Origin: Whitmania pigra
Lineage: Eukaryota > Annelida > Clitellata > Hirudinida > Haemopidae
Direction: 5' to 3'
Assembly: GCA_021613335.1 (NCBI GenBank)
Contig: JAJTWR010000272.1
Location: 897,001 to 961,000 of the forward strand
DNA: 64,000 bases
Shown: positions 12,875-24,697 of the stretch, piece after piece
Position numbering within the stretch: position 1 is the stretch's first letter
Layout of the letters: each line of letters begins with the position of its first letter
Notes under the pieces: model-generated
What the model saw: the letters and a program-made list of their open reading frames with translations, nothing else
Database searches by the model: none
Told to the model about the DNA's origin: nothing
Made by a program: the position numbers and the translations under genes

Positions 12875-14038
12875 TTAAAATCTGGGATTTTTTTTATCTG
12901 AGAGATATGCCTAATAATATTAATAAGAAATAAGTTGGTATGTAATGACTGACCTGCTGTCTGTGCTTGGCAGATGTGCATCTTCAGGAATCCCTGGGCA
13001 TTTTTGCAGAGGCCAGTCACATGCATGGGAAGGATTCTGCCTTTCTTGTCAATAAATTGGCTCAGAATCAAGACATCCTTTGGTATTTATGAATGCATGA
13101 TTAGTGGCTCTAAGATGCGTTGATATATGTTCTTATGTAGTTAAATTATAGATCGTAATTTTAGAAAAAACTTTGGCCAAAATATGTTCTATAAGAGGAA
13201 TAATTAGAAAGTAGCAGAAGGCCCGTACAGTGTATCTAATCTTGGGCACCCTCTTCGGACAGAGTGGGCAGAAAGTTTCTGTGAGTTCTGAGTGTTTGCA
13301 CATAGCCAACGATGATGGCTCTGTTTTGTCTACCTCTGCCTCGACCTGGGAGAATGATCATATGAAATTTTTGGGTTTGTTATTGGATTAGTCGGAAATG
13401 CTCACCGTTGTCAGGTCACCTTCTGTCTGAACAATGACTGTAATTATCGAGACTTGTTAATAAACTTAAAATTCTTAAATTGAATGTCTAATTAATCACT
13501 AAATGATAACTTTAAATTGAATTTTAGTCTTTTCAAGAAACAAACACATTTCTATTTGTGAAAAGATCAGAGCTAAGTGCAATAGATCACTCAAAATCAA
13601 TACTGTTTAGACTTGAAATTCATTAATTGTAGACTTTATTGCACTTTCTCAAGCATTTTGTTATATTGAATTGAGCAAATTAATCATATTAAATTGATTA
13701 GAGTAATGTACCCTTTGCAATCTTACACTATCAATAAGTATGTGTTACATTTCACACATCGATGATTAGTAACCTTGACAAAGGATCTTAACACAAATTT
13801 TGTATTAAATAAATATATACAATTCATTTGAAACAAGTATCCTAATTATAGCTAATAATTACAGCATTTTGCAAGCTTTACATTAATCTCATATTGACTA
13901 AAACACACTGACGAGAATTCACAACCCCTGAACTGTACCTTTTTTAGAAAATCTATGCGGAGTGGTAGTTAAAAAACGGGACTGGAGCGAAGCCCTGGAA
14001 AGACTGTTTCTGACAGCAAAACATAATATTCCGCTCAT
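12875..14038 (-). CDS. MRPS18A: mitochondrial ribosomal protein S18A (mL66)
   Basis: A bS18-family protein of the mitochondrial ribosome. Minus-strand exons are 14038-13939, 13437-13406, 13345-13229, 13077-12954 and 12897-12875, giving 131 residues. The first exon encodes an Arg/Ser-rich, acid-free leader (MSGILCFAVRNSLSRASLQS...) typical of a mitochondrial targeting peptide. Exon 3 has the zinc-binding-like FCPLCPKRVPKIRYT. Exon 4 has DVLILSQFIDKKGRILPMHV followed by TGLC, the S18 core. The C-x2-C before the core and the ILP..VTGLC wording fit S18A better than S18B or S18C. The last exon (DKKNPRF, stop) is short, so the C-terminus is uncertain; an acceptor at 12883/12882 would instead give DFKKVCL. 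The human protein has a longer C-terminal tail that I do not find. Confidence 0.85.
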
Positions 14039-14960
14039 TTCCGAAGCCAAAAAAATTTCCACGCAGAAACTAGCGATAAGCGGAGTTAGAGAACCAGCGA
14101 CAAGTTTGAAACAACAAGGCTTGACAAAAGTAAATTTATTATATTTTATTTATGAATTAATTTTAATAATATCGTGTATTGCATATATTTAATGAATGTG
14201 CTTCAATTTTTAATAACTTAATTTTGGTTATTATGAATAATCTGGTCGCAGGTAGACAGGCCAAATCCAAGAGGGCAGTCAAAATTCACTACGAGTCACA
14301 ATTCAGTAAATTTAAACCTAAAAGTGATTGCGACATAATGAAAGCTAAACACATTTCAGCTTGAAACCCTTTTGCCAGAGCAACTCGATCAAGTTACTTC
14401 GACGAAACAATGTAACAACTGCACTTTGCATGTTAACAGTTAACTGGTGATTACCAGCAGCGAATAGAACAGCTCAGAATAATTGTGAAATTTTAAAAGC
14501 TTTCCCGGCGAAACCCATTTCCGTTTGGAAACTAAATCGCTACAGCAACTCGAATAGAAAGTCAAATACATTACGCGAGCAATGTATTCTCAGCTCCGAG
14601 AAGCCCGCTCATCAGAACAAAAAAAAAATGCACGCCATTGTGCCGAAAAAAAAACGAATCACACCGCTGACAAAGTACTGGAATCGAATAGTTTTCCTGT
14701 CCTTGTACGTCCCCAGCATTTTACTCCGTTCGCACCGGCATTAATTGTGAAAAGTTGAAATACGTTATTGATTTATGTACACACATGCATTTGTTTGCTT
14801 CAAAATGACACCGATTTGCGCCATTATTATTTTATATATTTAAAAAGAATTGTGAAGCACAGTCATTATTCCTAATTTCAAAATATTTCTTTGTCGTTCA
14901 GGTTGATAAAAGACTTTGACTTTTCGTCCCAGCTTCCTCCTCCTCATCATCATCATCATC
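14039..14960. other. intergenic: MRPS18A upstream / NXF1 downstream
   Basis: About 0.9 kb with no recognised exon. It should contain the MRPS18A promoter and the NXF1 3' UTR. It holds short A-runs and a CAT run near 14944-14960 just beyond the NXF1 stop. Confidence 0.5.
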
Positions 14961-17900
14961 TCATTTAACAAAGGCCTCAGGGGGGATGCCACCAACTTGC
15001 TGAAAGTTTAAAAGTAATCGATTTATTGAAGTAATTTTAATCATTAAATTAGGACTAAAATTAATTTTAAAGTTAAAAAATTCACATCAATACATCCTAT
15101 AAAACTTGTAAATTGGTTAAGCATTTGCGAACCTGTAGTTCTGTGAATTTTGCAGCTGCTTTCTCATAATTCCATTCATTTTCAGCAAGACACCTAAATA
15201 GAAAAAAAAAGGATATTTAATTAATTATTAAGTTTTTTCATTCTTCTCTAAAAATTACATAAAAATTATAATGCAACGAAGTGGCACTAACAATGCAGAG
15301 AACTGGGCATTCATTCCAGACTGTTGAGAGAACAGCGCAATCATTTCACTCTGCTGGGGACTGACCACGGGCTCTGGGGCCACAACCCTCGGTGCCTCTG
15401 GGACCTTCTGCTTTGCTTTCTGAGACTCCATGTATTTCTGAATAACACATGACATTATGACATATTAGTAACTTATTCTGACTGCTCTAGAGAAGGGTTA
15501 ATGAGGAAAAATACGTGTATATCCTACGAACCGCGTACTGCTCTGAAGATAAGCTGGAGACGTTGACCATTTCATTCATTATGGCCAATCTATAAAGGCA
15601 CGAGTAAATTAAATATTTGAAAAATATCAAAGTTGTTTCATAGAAAAAGACTAATGCTACGTGAGAACATTTGGGTTGTTTGATGGCATATTCTCTAATT
15701 AAATAAATATTGATAAATAGCACAAAAGTTACCCTGAGCCATTTGGAACAGCAACAATGACCCTGTTGAAATGCCTGAATATCGTCTGGTTGGAGTGAGA
15801 TGAAGACACTGAAGAACAATATGTTACAGAACATCAATCACAAATAAATAACAATGGATCATCATCATCATCAACATCATAATAATCATGTAAATGAAGT
15901 TTAATCTAAAATGAAATCTCAATCCATTAATTTACCTTCTCTAAAGACACCTTTCACGTTGAAGACAATCATTGTTGCCTGAAATTGAAGTGAAATAATA
16001 GAAATGAAAACGCTAATTTATCTATCGAAAAACATCTATTGATTTCTAACAAAAAAATAAAACCATCTAATTTAAAATATACAAAATAAATTTAAAATGG
16101 AAAACATATTGTTAACAATTGCAAATTTGAAAAATAAAAAAAGAAGCACGCAAAACATGAACTCACGCTGATGTAGGAGACGTCAATGAGAAATGATTCG
16201 GGTTCGTGAACAGTCTCGGGCATGTTCTTGAGGAAGTTGATGATCTCATTCCGTTTCGTCTTGAGCCGAGAGAAAGTTTCGTCTGCAAAAGCATTGAATG
16301 ACAAAACAACATTTTAAATCAAGGTTATTCAATCCATTACAAAGTTATATCATTTATTGTTAGTTAATTCATTAGTAGACGATCAAAAGAAATAAGGAAA
16401 GTATGGTAAGAAACACACCATAAGATGTTTTTAAGATATTCCTGCTCAGGCTCACGTAGGCACCCACACCAGGGATATTGCTGCAATTAATGAAACAATT
16501 TTTTGAAAAATTGAAATTCACTTTTAAATATTTTTAAACCAGCAGACGTTAAACTCACTCTCTCTGCCCAGGCAGCTTGACATTACAGCAAGAAATTGAA
16601 TAGGTGGCCTGTCAAAATAATTTAAAGTAATTTTTAAAAACTACTTCAAAATGAAACAAATTATCGCTGTGCATCTTACATTTTCGTGATAAGCATTGAT
16701 GAGAGGCGTCTTGTCTTTGGTGTCGTAAATACTAAAATATCTGAAATTAGGAAGAAAAAGTTTTAAGAAGTGAATTAATTAATTAATTAATTAAAGACTG
16801 TGTTTTAAGAACAGCTAATGAATTGTATATTTAACTTAACATCAACTAACGAATTGTTTATTTATAACAACTCACTGTTGCAGGAATAGGCAGACCGAGC
16901 CCTGAATGTTCTCCTGTCCGAAGTGACTCCCTTGAGAGGCCGGCAATTCGCTGTTGCCGATGCTGAATTTGATCGGAGGAGGGAGCACTTCTTGGTCCTG
17001 CAGACGAGCCAACGAGACGATGTTAAGCGACATAGCCTACGAAGACTCCCGTCTCTAAAAGTCTGAACTCACCAATTTCAACAAGGTCGGAAACTGCTGT
17101 CTCATGGATCTGAAATTATTTTAATAAATTCGGTCGATTGTGAAGCGTCTCGTTCGAACAAATCGTTCAAACTCTCATCCGTTTTAAAGTCGAACCTGAT
17201 GTACGCCTGTCCGTCTCGGAAGTTCTTCAACACCGGGTTTCCTCTGAGCGATATCTCCTCGAGCTTCAGCTTCTTCAGTACCTGGAGGTCTCTCACCATT
17301 TTTATCTGGAAACGTGAACCGACAATTAAATATTCGGCATCAACGCACCAGATGATCGACGCTTTAAGACGCTGTTGTAAAAAATATTTAAAAAAAAAAA
17401 ACAAACCTGATTGTTGCAGAGATTCAAAGCAGTTATTTTGGAGGCCTTGCTGACTAAACCTGAGAACGAGTGAATGGAGATGAGAGCATTTTGACTCAGG
17501 TCGAGACTTTTCAGCTAAAAGTGAAAGAACAGGTCGATCGTTTAAAATCAGATCGCTAATAATAATAATAATAATAATCCTCTTAAGTCCATCTCCATTG
17601 GCGACCAAATAACAAAACTACCTCGGGTATGTGCTCCCCGATGATATCCACGACCGCCTCTGCCAGCTTTCTGTTTCCGAAGTTCACGAAGACGTCGTTC
17701 TGGATGAGGTCGGAGTCCTCGCAAAAGTTCGACAGGTCGAGAAAGTTCGACGCGGCTACGAACCGTTTGCTCATCACCTCCTGAAATTCGAAGGAGTCAA
17801 AGTTGGAATTCATCGATTGGCTAATCAAACAGACGCTTATTGTCGGGTTAAAATAAAGCACCTGGTCAGGTAGTGAATTGAAAAAATTAATTGTTTGAAG

Positions 17901-19072
17901 TGAAAATGGAATTCCGTGAAACCTTGATTTTGTCGAGAACCTCTTTGGTCAGTTGCGAGGACGGCCTTCCGCAGGCCTCAACCTTAAGAGTCACCTTATA
18001 AATGCAAGAAATGTAACGTTATTTCATGTAATCTAATTACAGCGATTAAACAAATGTCGTCGAAGAATTGAAACGACAACTTCGAAGCGAGCAGATCAAC
18101 GCGTCGTCAAAAATGTTTATCAAAATGACCACCTTTTCGCCGTCGTGCAGCGTGATTCGGCCGCTCAAATCCCTCAGACTTTTGGCCAACTTGTAATCGC
18201 TGACGTTGAAGAACATCATTTTTCCGTGCGCTCGGAACTGAAAGAAGCCGAAGGTGTTTAAATGAAAAGCATCTCAACAAATGAATGGGAACCAAATTTA
18301 GGGGCAAAATGTACTTGGCAATCGCCTTATCGTCAATTCTGCATCCAAAAACGTGGCAAACTCGATCTGAACATGCAATTGATTCTTAAAGTCTGCACGT
18401 TTAACGTTCGATCCAAATTCAACATTTTCTTACCTTCACTGGCTGGAAGGGTCCGTCGAGGGAACTTCTGATGGCATTTAGAAAGACATCTTTGCTGACG
18501 TCTTTTGAAACTCGAGCCTTCAAATATAGCACGTTTCGTGATGCTCGCGAAACGAAACCAAAGATGGCAGTAAATTAAAACTTACTTCTACTTTGTACCA
18601 CTTGGAATCCCCGAGCACGGGTACCTTATCTCGCCTGAAGTTGCCAGCAGGCCTGCCACCATTTCTTAAAAATGAAAAATTAAATTAATTTAAAGATAAT
18701 TAATTAGGTTCAAGAGCGAATTGACCGACATTAAGGCACATGCGCTCATAAATGACCAATTTCACAAGTAAACGACTTGTACTATAAAATACTGCATGAC
18801 AGACTGCAATAGACAAGATACCTGAACTTGTTGCTCCCTCCGGCATGGTTAGCACCGTCCATGACGATGTCGTCATCCAGCAGTCTCTTAACATTGCCTG
18901 CAGTTGTGAATTTAAGAACAATTAAATTCTACTAAATTAAATTCTATTAAAGAAAGTATCTTTAATTGTTTTTATTCTCCTTACTCGATCTCACAAACTG
19001 GGACGACCCTACCCCTCCTCGTCTCTTATAATTTGCTTGTCTGCTGTTGCTGTTGTTGAATTTGTGGACCAT
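14961..19072 (-). CDS. NXF1: nuclear mRNA export receptor NXF1/TAP
   Basis: NXF1 carries mRNA through nuclear pores as a dimer with NXT1. Twenty-one minus-strand exons (high to low): 19072-18985, 18897-18822, 18664-18586, 18517-18434, 18237-18133, 17994-17923, 17780-17622, 17514-17407, 17305-17196, 17109-17073, 16997-16876, 16740-16680, 16608-16559, 16480-16419, 16282-16167, 15978-15936, 15808-15733, 15589-15532, 15437-15292, 15193-15133, 14999-14961. They join in phase to 583 residues (human 619). Domains: short basic N-terminus; RRM-like region (about 55-150); leucine-rich repeats (LKSLDLSQNALISI, LEEISLRGNPVLKNF); NTF2-like domain (FSIYDTKDKTPLINAYHENA; FRHFNRVIVAVPNGSG); and a C-terminal TAP-C domain (SPQQSEMIALFSQQSGMN; NEWNYEKAAAKFTEL) ending VGGIPPEAFVK. 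Start ATG 19072 is the first in frame; an upstream 5' UTR intron is possible. It is divergent from TMEM120. Confidence 0.95.
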
Positions 19073-20088
19073 TCCTGAGAAAAAATAAATACATCTACAT
19101 GTCAAAAATTTAACATTTGGATCAGGTTCTTATGTTAGGTTCGCAATGGTGTGATAACTTTTTATTTGATGCCACTTTTTAATGGATACATCAAATGGCT
19201 TGCCTTAGGGACGTATAATTAGCAGCTATATAGTATAGTATATTAGAAATTATGTGTGGTGTAGTGCCATGAATTTTTGAATTGGTCAAGATTGAAATTG
19301 GTCCTACATATGCTCAAGTAAATTGATTTGTAAATTAGTGAATAACTAGAAGAATTTTGTAATTTTTCAATAATAAAATGTTCCTGTGCAGGTGTCACGC
19401 TAATGGCCAATAACAATCAAATGTAGAAGCTGTTGCTGAGCAGCCACAAAAAGCATGGCAAATTAATTTACGTATAAACGAGCTGATAAAGACATGATTT
19501 ATGATTCACAAATAACGTCCGAGCTTTCCGCAACAAGCTAAGCATTGGCGACAGAAAAGTATGTTCGACACATCGCCCCGAGATGTACATCATTTTCAGC
19601 AATCGCTTTACTATTTTAACGCATCACTAACGCATATCTACATCCTTGATTTCCCTAGATCCATCTCTTGAGGAGGTTATAAGAAAATTTTTAGACATTC
19701 TTACTTTTAATCAAAAAATTACAGCCGAGAATGCTTTCCGATATTCACAACAACGAGAAATTATAAACATGGGTAACTCACGATCTTTAGACGAAAATCT
19801 AAAAAGTTGTTTATTATTCTAAATAATATTTGTTTTATTAATTTACGATAACATTAAATCGTATAAACTTAAAATAACACTATTTTAATAATATAACATT
19901 AACATATTAATATTTAACAACGATGCAGTTATTTAAAAAATAATAGTAAACTAGAATTCTTTCCAAAAATGTCTAAAGGTAAAACTAAAACCTATTTAAA
20001 ATTTGATCTGTTCCAGATTTTGACATACTTTTCGTTAGTTGTATGTGCAGTTCGGGCCCAGTTCGGTTCGTCTTGCTAAACGCTTAAT
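19073..20088. promoter_or_regulatory. divergent intergenic region NXF1 / TMEM120
   Basis: A 1-kb gap between two head-to-head genes, so it must hold both promoters and 5' UTRs. No TATA box stands out near either start, as expected for broadly expressed genes. Confidence 0.5.
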
Positions 20089-21180
20089 ATGAGTGATTGT
20101 TTAGCCAGTTGTCTTAAAGATTGGGGAGACATTGATAAAGAATTTTTAGAATGCGAAGAACGACATAAAGCTTACTGTCAAAAAATAGCGGACGTCAAAA
20201 ATGCAGAAAAAAAATGCGTCGCTGATATTGCACACCAGAGGTATGTCATCAAACAACTAACAGAGAATGTCAAAAGTTTGAAAAAATCTCAAAACTTGAC
20301 CCAAGAGGAAATTGAATCTGTGAATGAGCTCGAGCAGAAGATCAACAAAAGAAAGGATCAATTCAGAGATTTGGAAGATGTGCTACCTCATGAAAATGGA
20401 TTATATCTTAAGATTGTTTTGGGATCAGTGAATGTGTCGCTCTTGAGCAAGCAAGATAAATATAAATATAAGCAAAATTATGAACTCTTCAAGCTCTACG
20501 TAACTGTCGTAACACTCATTCTTGGAATCGTACTTTGGTTGCTTCTGGACTACAGAGTGACAGATGCAGCATTTCAATTTTTATTGGTGTGGTATTATTG
20601 CACATTGACCATAAGAGAACACATCTTAAAGGTCAACGGTTCCAGGATAAAGGGCTGGTGGATAACGCATCACTTTATATCCACAGCCTGCGCAGGACTG
20701 CTGTTGATTTGGCCGGACGGCTACGCTTACCACATGTTTCGACCTCAGTTCATCCTGTTCTCTATCTACCTGAGTCTCGTCCAACTGATTCAATACTACT
20801 ACCAGAGCGGTACGTTGTACAGGCTGAGAGCCCTCGGCGAGAGACGCAACATGGACATCACCGTCGAAGGATTTCAGTCGTGGATGTGGAAAGGTCTTTC
20901 GTTCGTTTTTCCGTTCCTGATCGTCGCTTATCTCTTTCAGTTGTACAATGCCTACACGTTGTTCGTGCTGGCGTTCGATCCGTTGTGCTCCGAGTGGCAG
21001 GTTTTCGTTTTGAGCATCATATTCTTCGTCCTGTTCCTCGGGAACATTCGCACAGCTGCAGTCGTCCTGAGACAAAAGGCCGATGAAAAGTCGCAGTCCA
21101 AAGAAACGGACAAGTTCGGCACTAAGTGGTTGAATCGTTACAAGTCGGCTAATGGCAACGGCCACAACAAGGATTCGTGA
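20089..21180 (+). CDS. TMEM120: TMEM120/TACAN-like multispanning membrane protein, intronless
   Basis: TMEM120A/B proteins are six-helix membrane proteins of the nuclear envelope and ER with an ELO-like fold that binds coenzyme A. They are linked to fat-cell metabolism; the reported mechanosensitive channel activity is disputed. The 363 residues are one uninterrupted exon. Residues about 1-125 are a charged, heptad-like coiled coil (MSDCLASCLKDWGDIDKEFL...). From about residue 135 come several hydrophobic segments, with family hallmarks WLLLDYRVTDAAFQFLLVWY, THHFISTACAGLLLIWP, RPQFILFSIYLSLVQLIQYY, GFQSWMWKGLSFVFPFLIV and FQLYNAYTLF. The tail is charged. The start is supported by the family-like N-terminus. 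The absence of introns contrasts with its neighbours (4-25 exons). Confidence 0.95.
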   Translation: MSDCLASCLKDWGDIDKEFLECEERHKAYCQKIADVKNAEKKCVADIAHQRYVIKQLTENVKSLKKSQNLTQEEIESVNELEQKINKRKDQFRDLEDVLPHENGLYLKIVLGSVNVSLLSKQDKYKYKQNYELFKLYVTVVTLILGIVLWLLLDYRVTDAAFQFLLVWYYCTLTIREHILKVNGSRIKGWWITHHFISTACAGLLLIWPDGYAYHMFRPQFILFSIYLSLVQLIQYYYQSGTLYRLRALGERRNMDITVEGFQSWMWKGLSFVFPFLIVAYLFQLYNAYTLFVLAFDPLCSEWQVFVLSIIFFVLFLGNIRTAAVVLRQKADEKSQSKETDKFGTKWLNRYKSANGNGHNKDS

Positions 21181-21303
21181 AGGATTAGGACACGGAATTG
21201 GTCTGCAGGAATTCGTGTAATTTTCTGATTTTGATGGATCTGCATTGTCATTGATCATGACTTTTATAGATGAAATTTAATTTTGTTTCTTCTTAGTTAG
21301 TCG

Positions 21304-21309
21304 AATAAA
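21304..21309 (+). promoter_or_regulatory. AATAAA polyadenylation signal (TMEM120)
   Basis: Canonical hexamer 124 bases after the TMEM120 stop, followed by a GT-rich stretch (GTGATCGTGTCGTG) that fits a downstream element. Confidence 0.75.
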
Positions 21310-21961
21310 GTGATCGTGTCGTGACAAAGTCTTCGAAGGACGTGTCTTGTCCATTTATCTTAAAAACCTCTCAAGACATTTTTCAATGTTCGATTTTTTG
21401 AAGCCATAATAATTAATAATTAGATTTACTAACATTTTGCATATCTGTTGCTTTGTCGAGATTTGTATTGGCAGTTTATTACAAATGGATGAGATTATTA
21501 ATCTCCAAAATTATTTTACTGCATTCATTCGCAAAGTAGTAATAGAAGTTTTGGTAGATACCGCGAGAGACGAGGCCGCGATCATGCGATATGCTGTGCC
21601 AGTTCTCGTTCGACTAACTTGAGCTAACCTTTAATGGGTGCTTCGGCGACCCGTTGTTTCCTGCTACGATCGCAAATCCAAGAACATTCCAGCAACGTCG
21701 ACTGGTTATTTGCATTCATTTTCTAAGTCACCTTATCAGGATCAAGGACTTCAAAGTACAGTTACAAGATCTGGATCGTTTTTTTATTTTTAGGAGCCTA
21801 TCAGCTCCCGATGTTGCGAGAGCATTTAATTTGGCCGTGCAGACATTTTGTTAAACTACCTTGCAATAAATCAAATTTCCCGTCTTCAAAAGTCTTTTTC
21901 GCGTTTTGTCTCTAACTAATTAATTTGAATAATGAGTGTCGAGAAATCTGCGATCGATGAC

Positions 21962-21967
21962 TTTATT
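21962..21967 (-). promoter_or_regulatory. AATAAA polyadenylation signal (BRAT1-like gene)
   Basis: TTTATT on the plus strand, 13 bases beyond the BRAT1-like stop codon. It implies a very short 3' UTR if used. Confidence 0.55.
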
Positions 21968-21980
21968 AGAGAACTATAAT

Positions 21981-24697
21981 TCAATAACAGTCCACCAGCC
22001 CGAAGTCTAAATATTCTTCTTCATCTGAGGTCCAATAATCATCTTTGGGAGGTGCGTAGGGCATCATGCACATCTCGATGTCGTCGAGAACGGAGCAAAG
22101 TTCCTCCGATGGATCAATTTTCCGATCTTCCGACAAACGATCGATCTTCAGTACCTCGAGAATCTTGATATCTCCACAGAAGCTCGATACAAAATTATGT
22201 AGCTCAAGACCAGAAGTCTCTACGACATCTACGGAAACATGTCCGACCTTCTCCTCCAATGAACCGATAATGGACTTTGCAACATCTTGGACGGACGAAT
22301 CACAGTCATCGCAAGCCTCCAAGACTTTCCTCAGTGCCAGAGATATGATGTCCAACTCAAGCTTCGACAAATGACTTCCTGATGATGAATCGGTCAAATG
22401 AGGTCGCTGGGATTCAACATTGGCCTCGCCTGCACCGTTGCCGAACTGTCCGTTCTTGTAATGATTCCAGATGTTGTGGAATAAAACGTCGAGGAGAATA
22501 TGGCTGAAGAACTTCAGCACTGGGATTTTTACCTCCCAATCCAGGTCATTTGACCCAACCGATGCCAGAAGCTCGAGAACATGCCCAACACGTAACCAAT
22601 TTGTCATGGAATTTTCCGTAGGATTTCTGAAACAAAGGCACGGAAACAAAAGATCGGCGTTTGAGGAGACGAATCCGGTGATGAAGACGACAGCAGATCT
22701 TCGAGCAAATGCCTCCTCGTCGCTTTGAACCATCGAGATTACTTTTTCTAGAGCGAATTTCTGAAAGATAATAAATAAATCAGAGCAATAAACAATGTGA
22801 GAACAAAAAAAAACGTGCTTAAAAAATTTAAACAAACCGGAGTTATCTCCGTTTCCGTTCCAAGTCTTTGACAGCAACCGAGCAGCGATCCGAGGGAGTC
22901 GATGGCAGCAGCTCGAACGTAAGGCTCTTCGTCCTCCAAGGACTGCCAAATGATTTCGTGGAGTTTGTGTTTCGTTGTCAACTCGAAGAAGCTCGGGGAT
23001 ACTGTGAGAGGGAAAATGAAATAATAAATGTTGAGATTTATTTTATTTTATTTATGACATGTCTGTTTGCATTTAACGTAATTAACATTAAAATTAAAAC
23101 GGATCAATTGAGAATCATATCAACGATGAGGAATAATTGTACAATGTTTTGTAACAACATCGACTGAACGCATTCTCCAACTCACTGTTCGATGTGTAAA
23201 GATGTTTGACGAATGTGACGACACTGTCCCTCACGTCCCACTGCACGTTTCGAATCAACTGCGACAAGGAAGCAAAAAGCTTCGAGGAAGATTCTTCATC
23301 CGAAATGAAAGAAGCCAAGATGCTCTCGATGACCTTGAAAATTCTGGAAACCGTGAGATGATCTTCGTGAAAAACATTCAACAAATCAACTAAAGTTGAC
23401 TTGTGATCGCCGTTCGGGTGTTCGGTGATTTTCGAGGCGAGAGAATTCAAGGCTTCGAGGCAGACTCGGATGCATTTCGACGGATGTCGAATTCTGGCGT
23501 CGACGTCCCGACAGGTTTCTTTTAAGAATCTCAGACACATGTCAAATACTTTAAATGGCTGTCGGATTTCACGTTTGCCGACAATCTTAAAGACGAGGCA
23601 AAGAATTTCCGAGTTGAACGAGACGTCGACAAAATGATATTCCTCTACCGAGGTCATCTCTTCGCAACTTTCCACGTTGTGCATCAATGGGGACAAGCAA
23701 AGATGTTCCAGTTGATCTTGAAGATGATGAAAAGATGAATTTCTCATCATCCAGTCGGCCACACAAAGTGCTTTGGTCTTGTCATCCACGAGAAGCAAGT
23801 TCTTGAGGATCTTGTCAATTTCCTCGACAGGCGACACCTTCAAATTGCACGCTTCCATACTCAACATCCCATAAAGGACATTCAAAATCCTGTCAATCTC
23901 CAATGAATTAGCTAACAACAGTTTCGAAAGAGTTTGATTGAGATTATCAACCACCTCTTGAGAAAATACTGACATCCAAGCTATAGGTACTTCAGAATTG
24001 GATCCATCAGATTTTCCTAGTGATATCAATTTCTCCGTCAGACTTAACATCACCTGCAGAGAAGAGGCGTCGTCGACGTTGTTTTTAAAATCTTGAACGG
24101 CTGAGGAAAGTAAAAATTTTACAGCCTCAATATGACACTCAAGGTCTCTATTAGAAAAGCTATTGTCCATCAGTTGCTCAACCAGAGATAAGGATGTTTT
24201 ACTGACAAAATACCTTTTATCTGATAAACGTTGGTATATGTGGGAGATAATCTCATTGGAAAGTTGTTTTCTTTTATGTTTTGAAATGATAGTTTCCATG
24301 GCTTTAAGCCATCCACAGAGTACGGATGTATCTGAAGAGTTGATTTTCATCACCTCAATTAAGAATCCATATATTTTTGCTAAATCTCCTGATTCTTCAT
24401 CACAGATCCTTCCACAGTGTCCTGCTAACTGCAGGAAAAAACTCTGGATATCTGAGTCAACATTTTGCAACTGTTCTGCATCAAAAATTCCCGTATTTAA
24501 TATCTCTGGACTGAAGCCTGAAAGTAAACAAAAGAATGTATTTGTCGTGTAGTATAGAATGCACATAAACTCTTACCATAACGGTTACAAAACTCTGCAA
24601 ATATAGTCGACAGTTTTGAAAGCAACGTATCATCTCTAGGACGGTTTCGCTTTTTCAAGGAAAGAAACAGACGAGACAACTTCTCACCGACTTCCAT
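21981..24697 (-). CDS. BRAT1: BRAT1-like HEAT-repeat protein (Integrator-associated)
   Basis: BRAT1 (BRCA1-associated ATM activator 1) is a helical-repeat protein that binds the INTS9/INTS11 endonuclease module. Minus-strand exons are 24697-24577, 24517-23186, 23001-22838 and 22760-21981, joined in phase to 798 residues (human 821). The N-terminus RPRDDTLLSKLSTIFAEFC resembles the human DDTCLEKLLDWF region. The body is leucine-rich helical repeats, including a HEAT-like EDEEPYVRAAAIDSLGSLLG in exon 3. The end is acidic then hydrophobic: WTSDEEEYLDFGLVDCY. A C-terminal Asp-Cys-Tyr fits the BRAT1 tail that, from structural work as I recall it, reaches into the INTS11 active site with its cysteine. 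Overall similarity is weak, so the assignment rests on length, N-terminus, repeat type and tail. Confidence 0.78.

Larger units (their letters stand above)
21181..21980. other. convergent intergenic region TMEM120 / BRAT1
   Basis: Contains the TMEM120 3' UTR with its poly(A) signal and then about 600 bases in which I see no exon or repeat. Confidence 0.5.

Noticed and set aside
13962..14192. Plus-strand frame MVVKKRDWSEAL...
   Set aside because: It is the complement of the MRPS18A leader exon, which fits splice phase and a mitochondrial targeting peptide.
20626..21258. 210-codon frame antisense to TMEM120
   Set aside because: The plus-strand protein is a clear TMEM120; the antisense reading has no recognisable feature.
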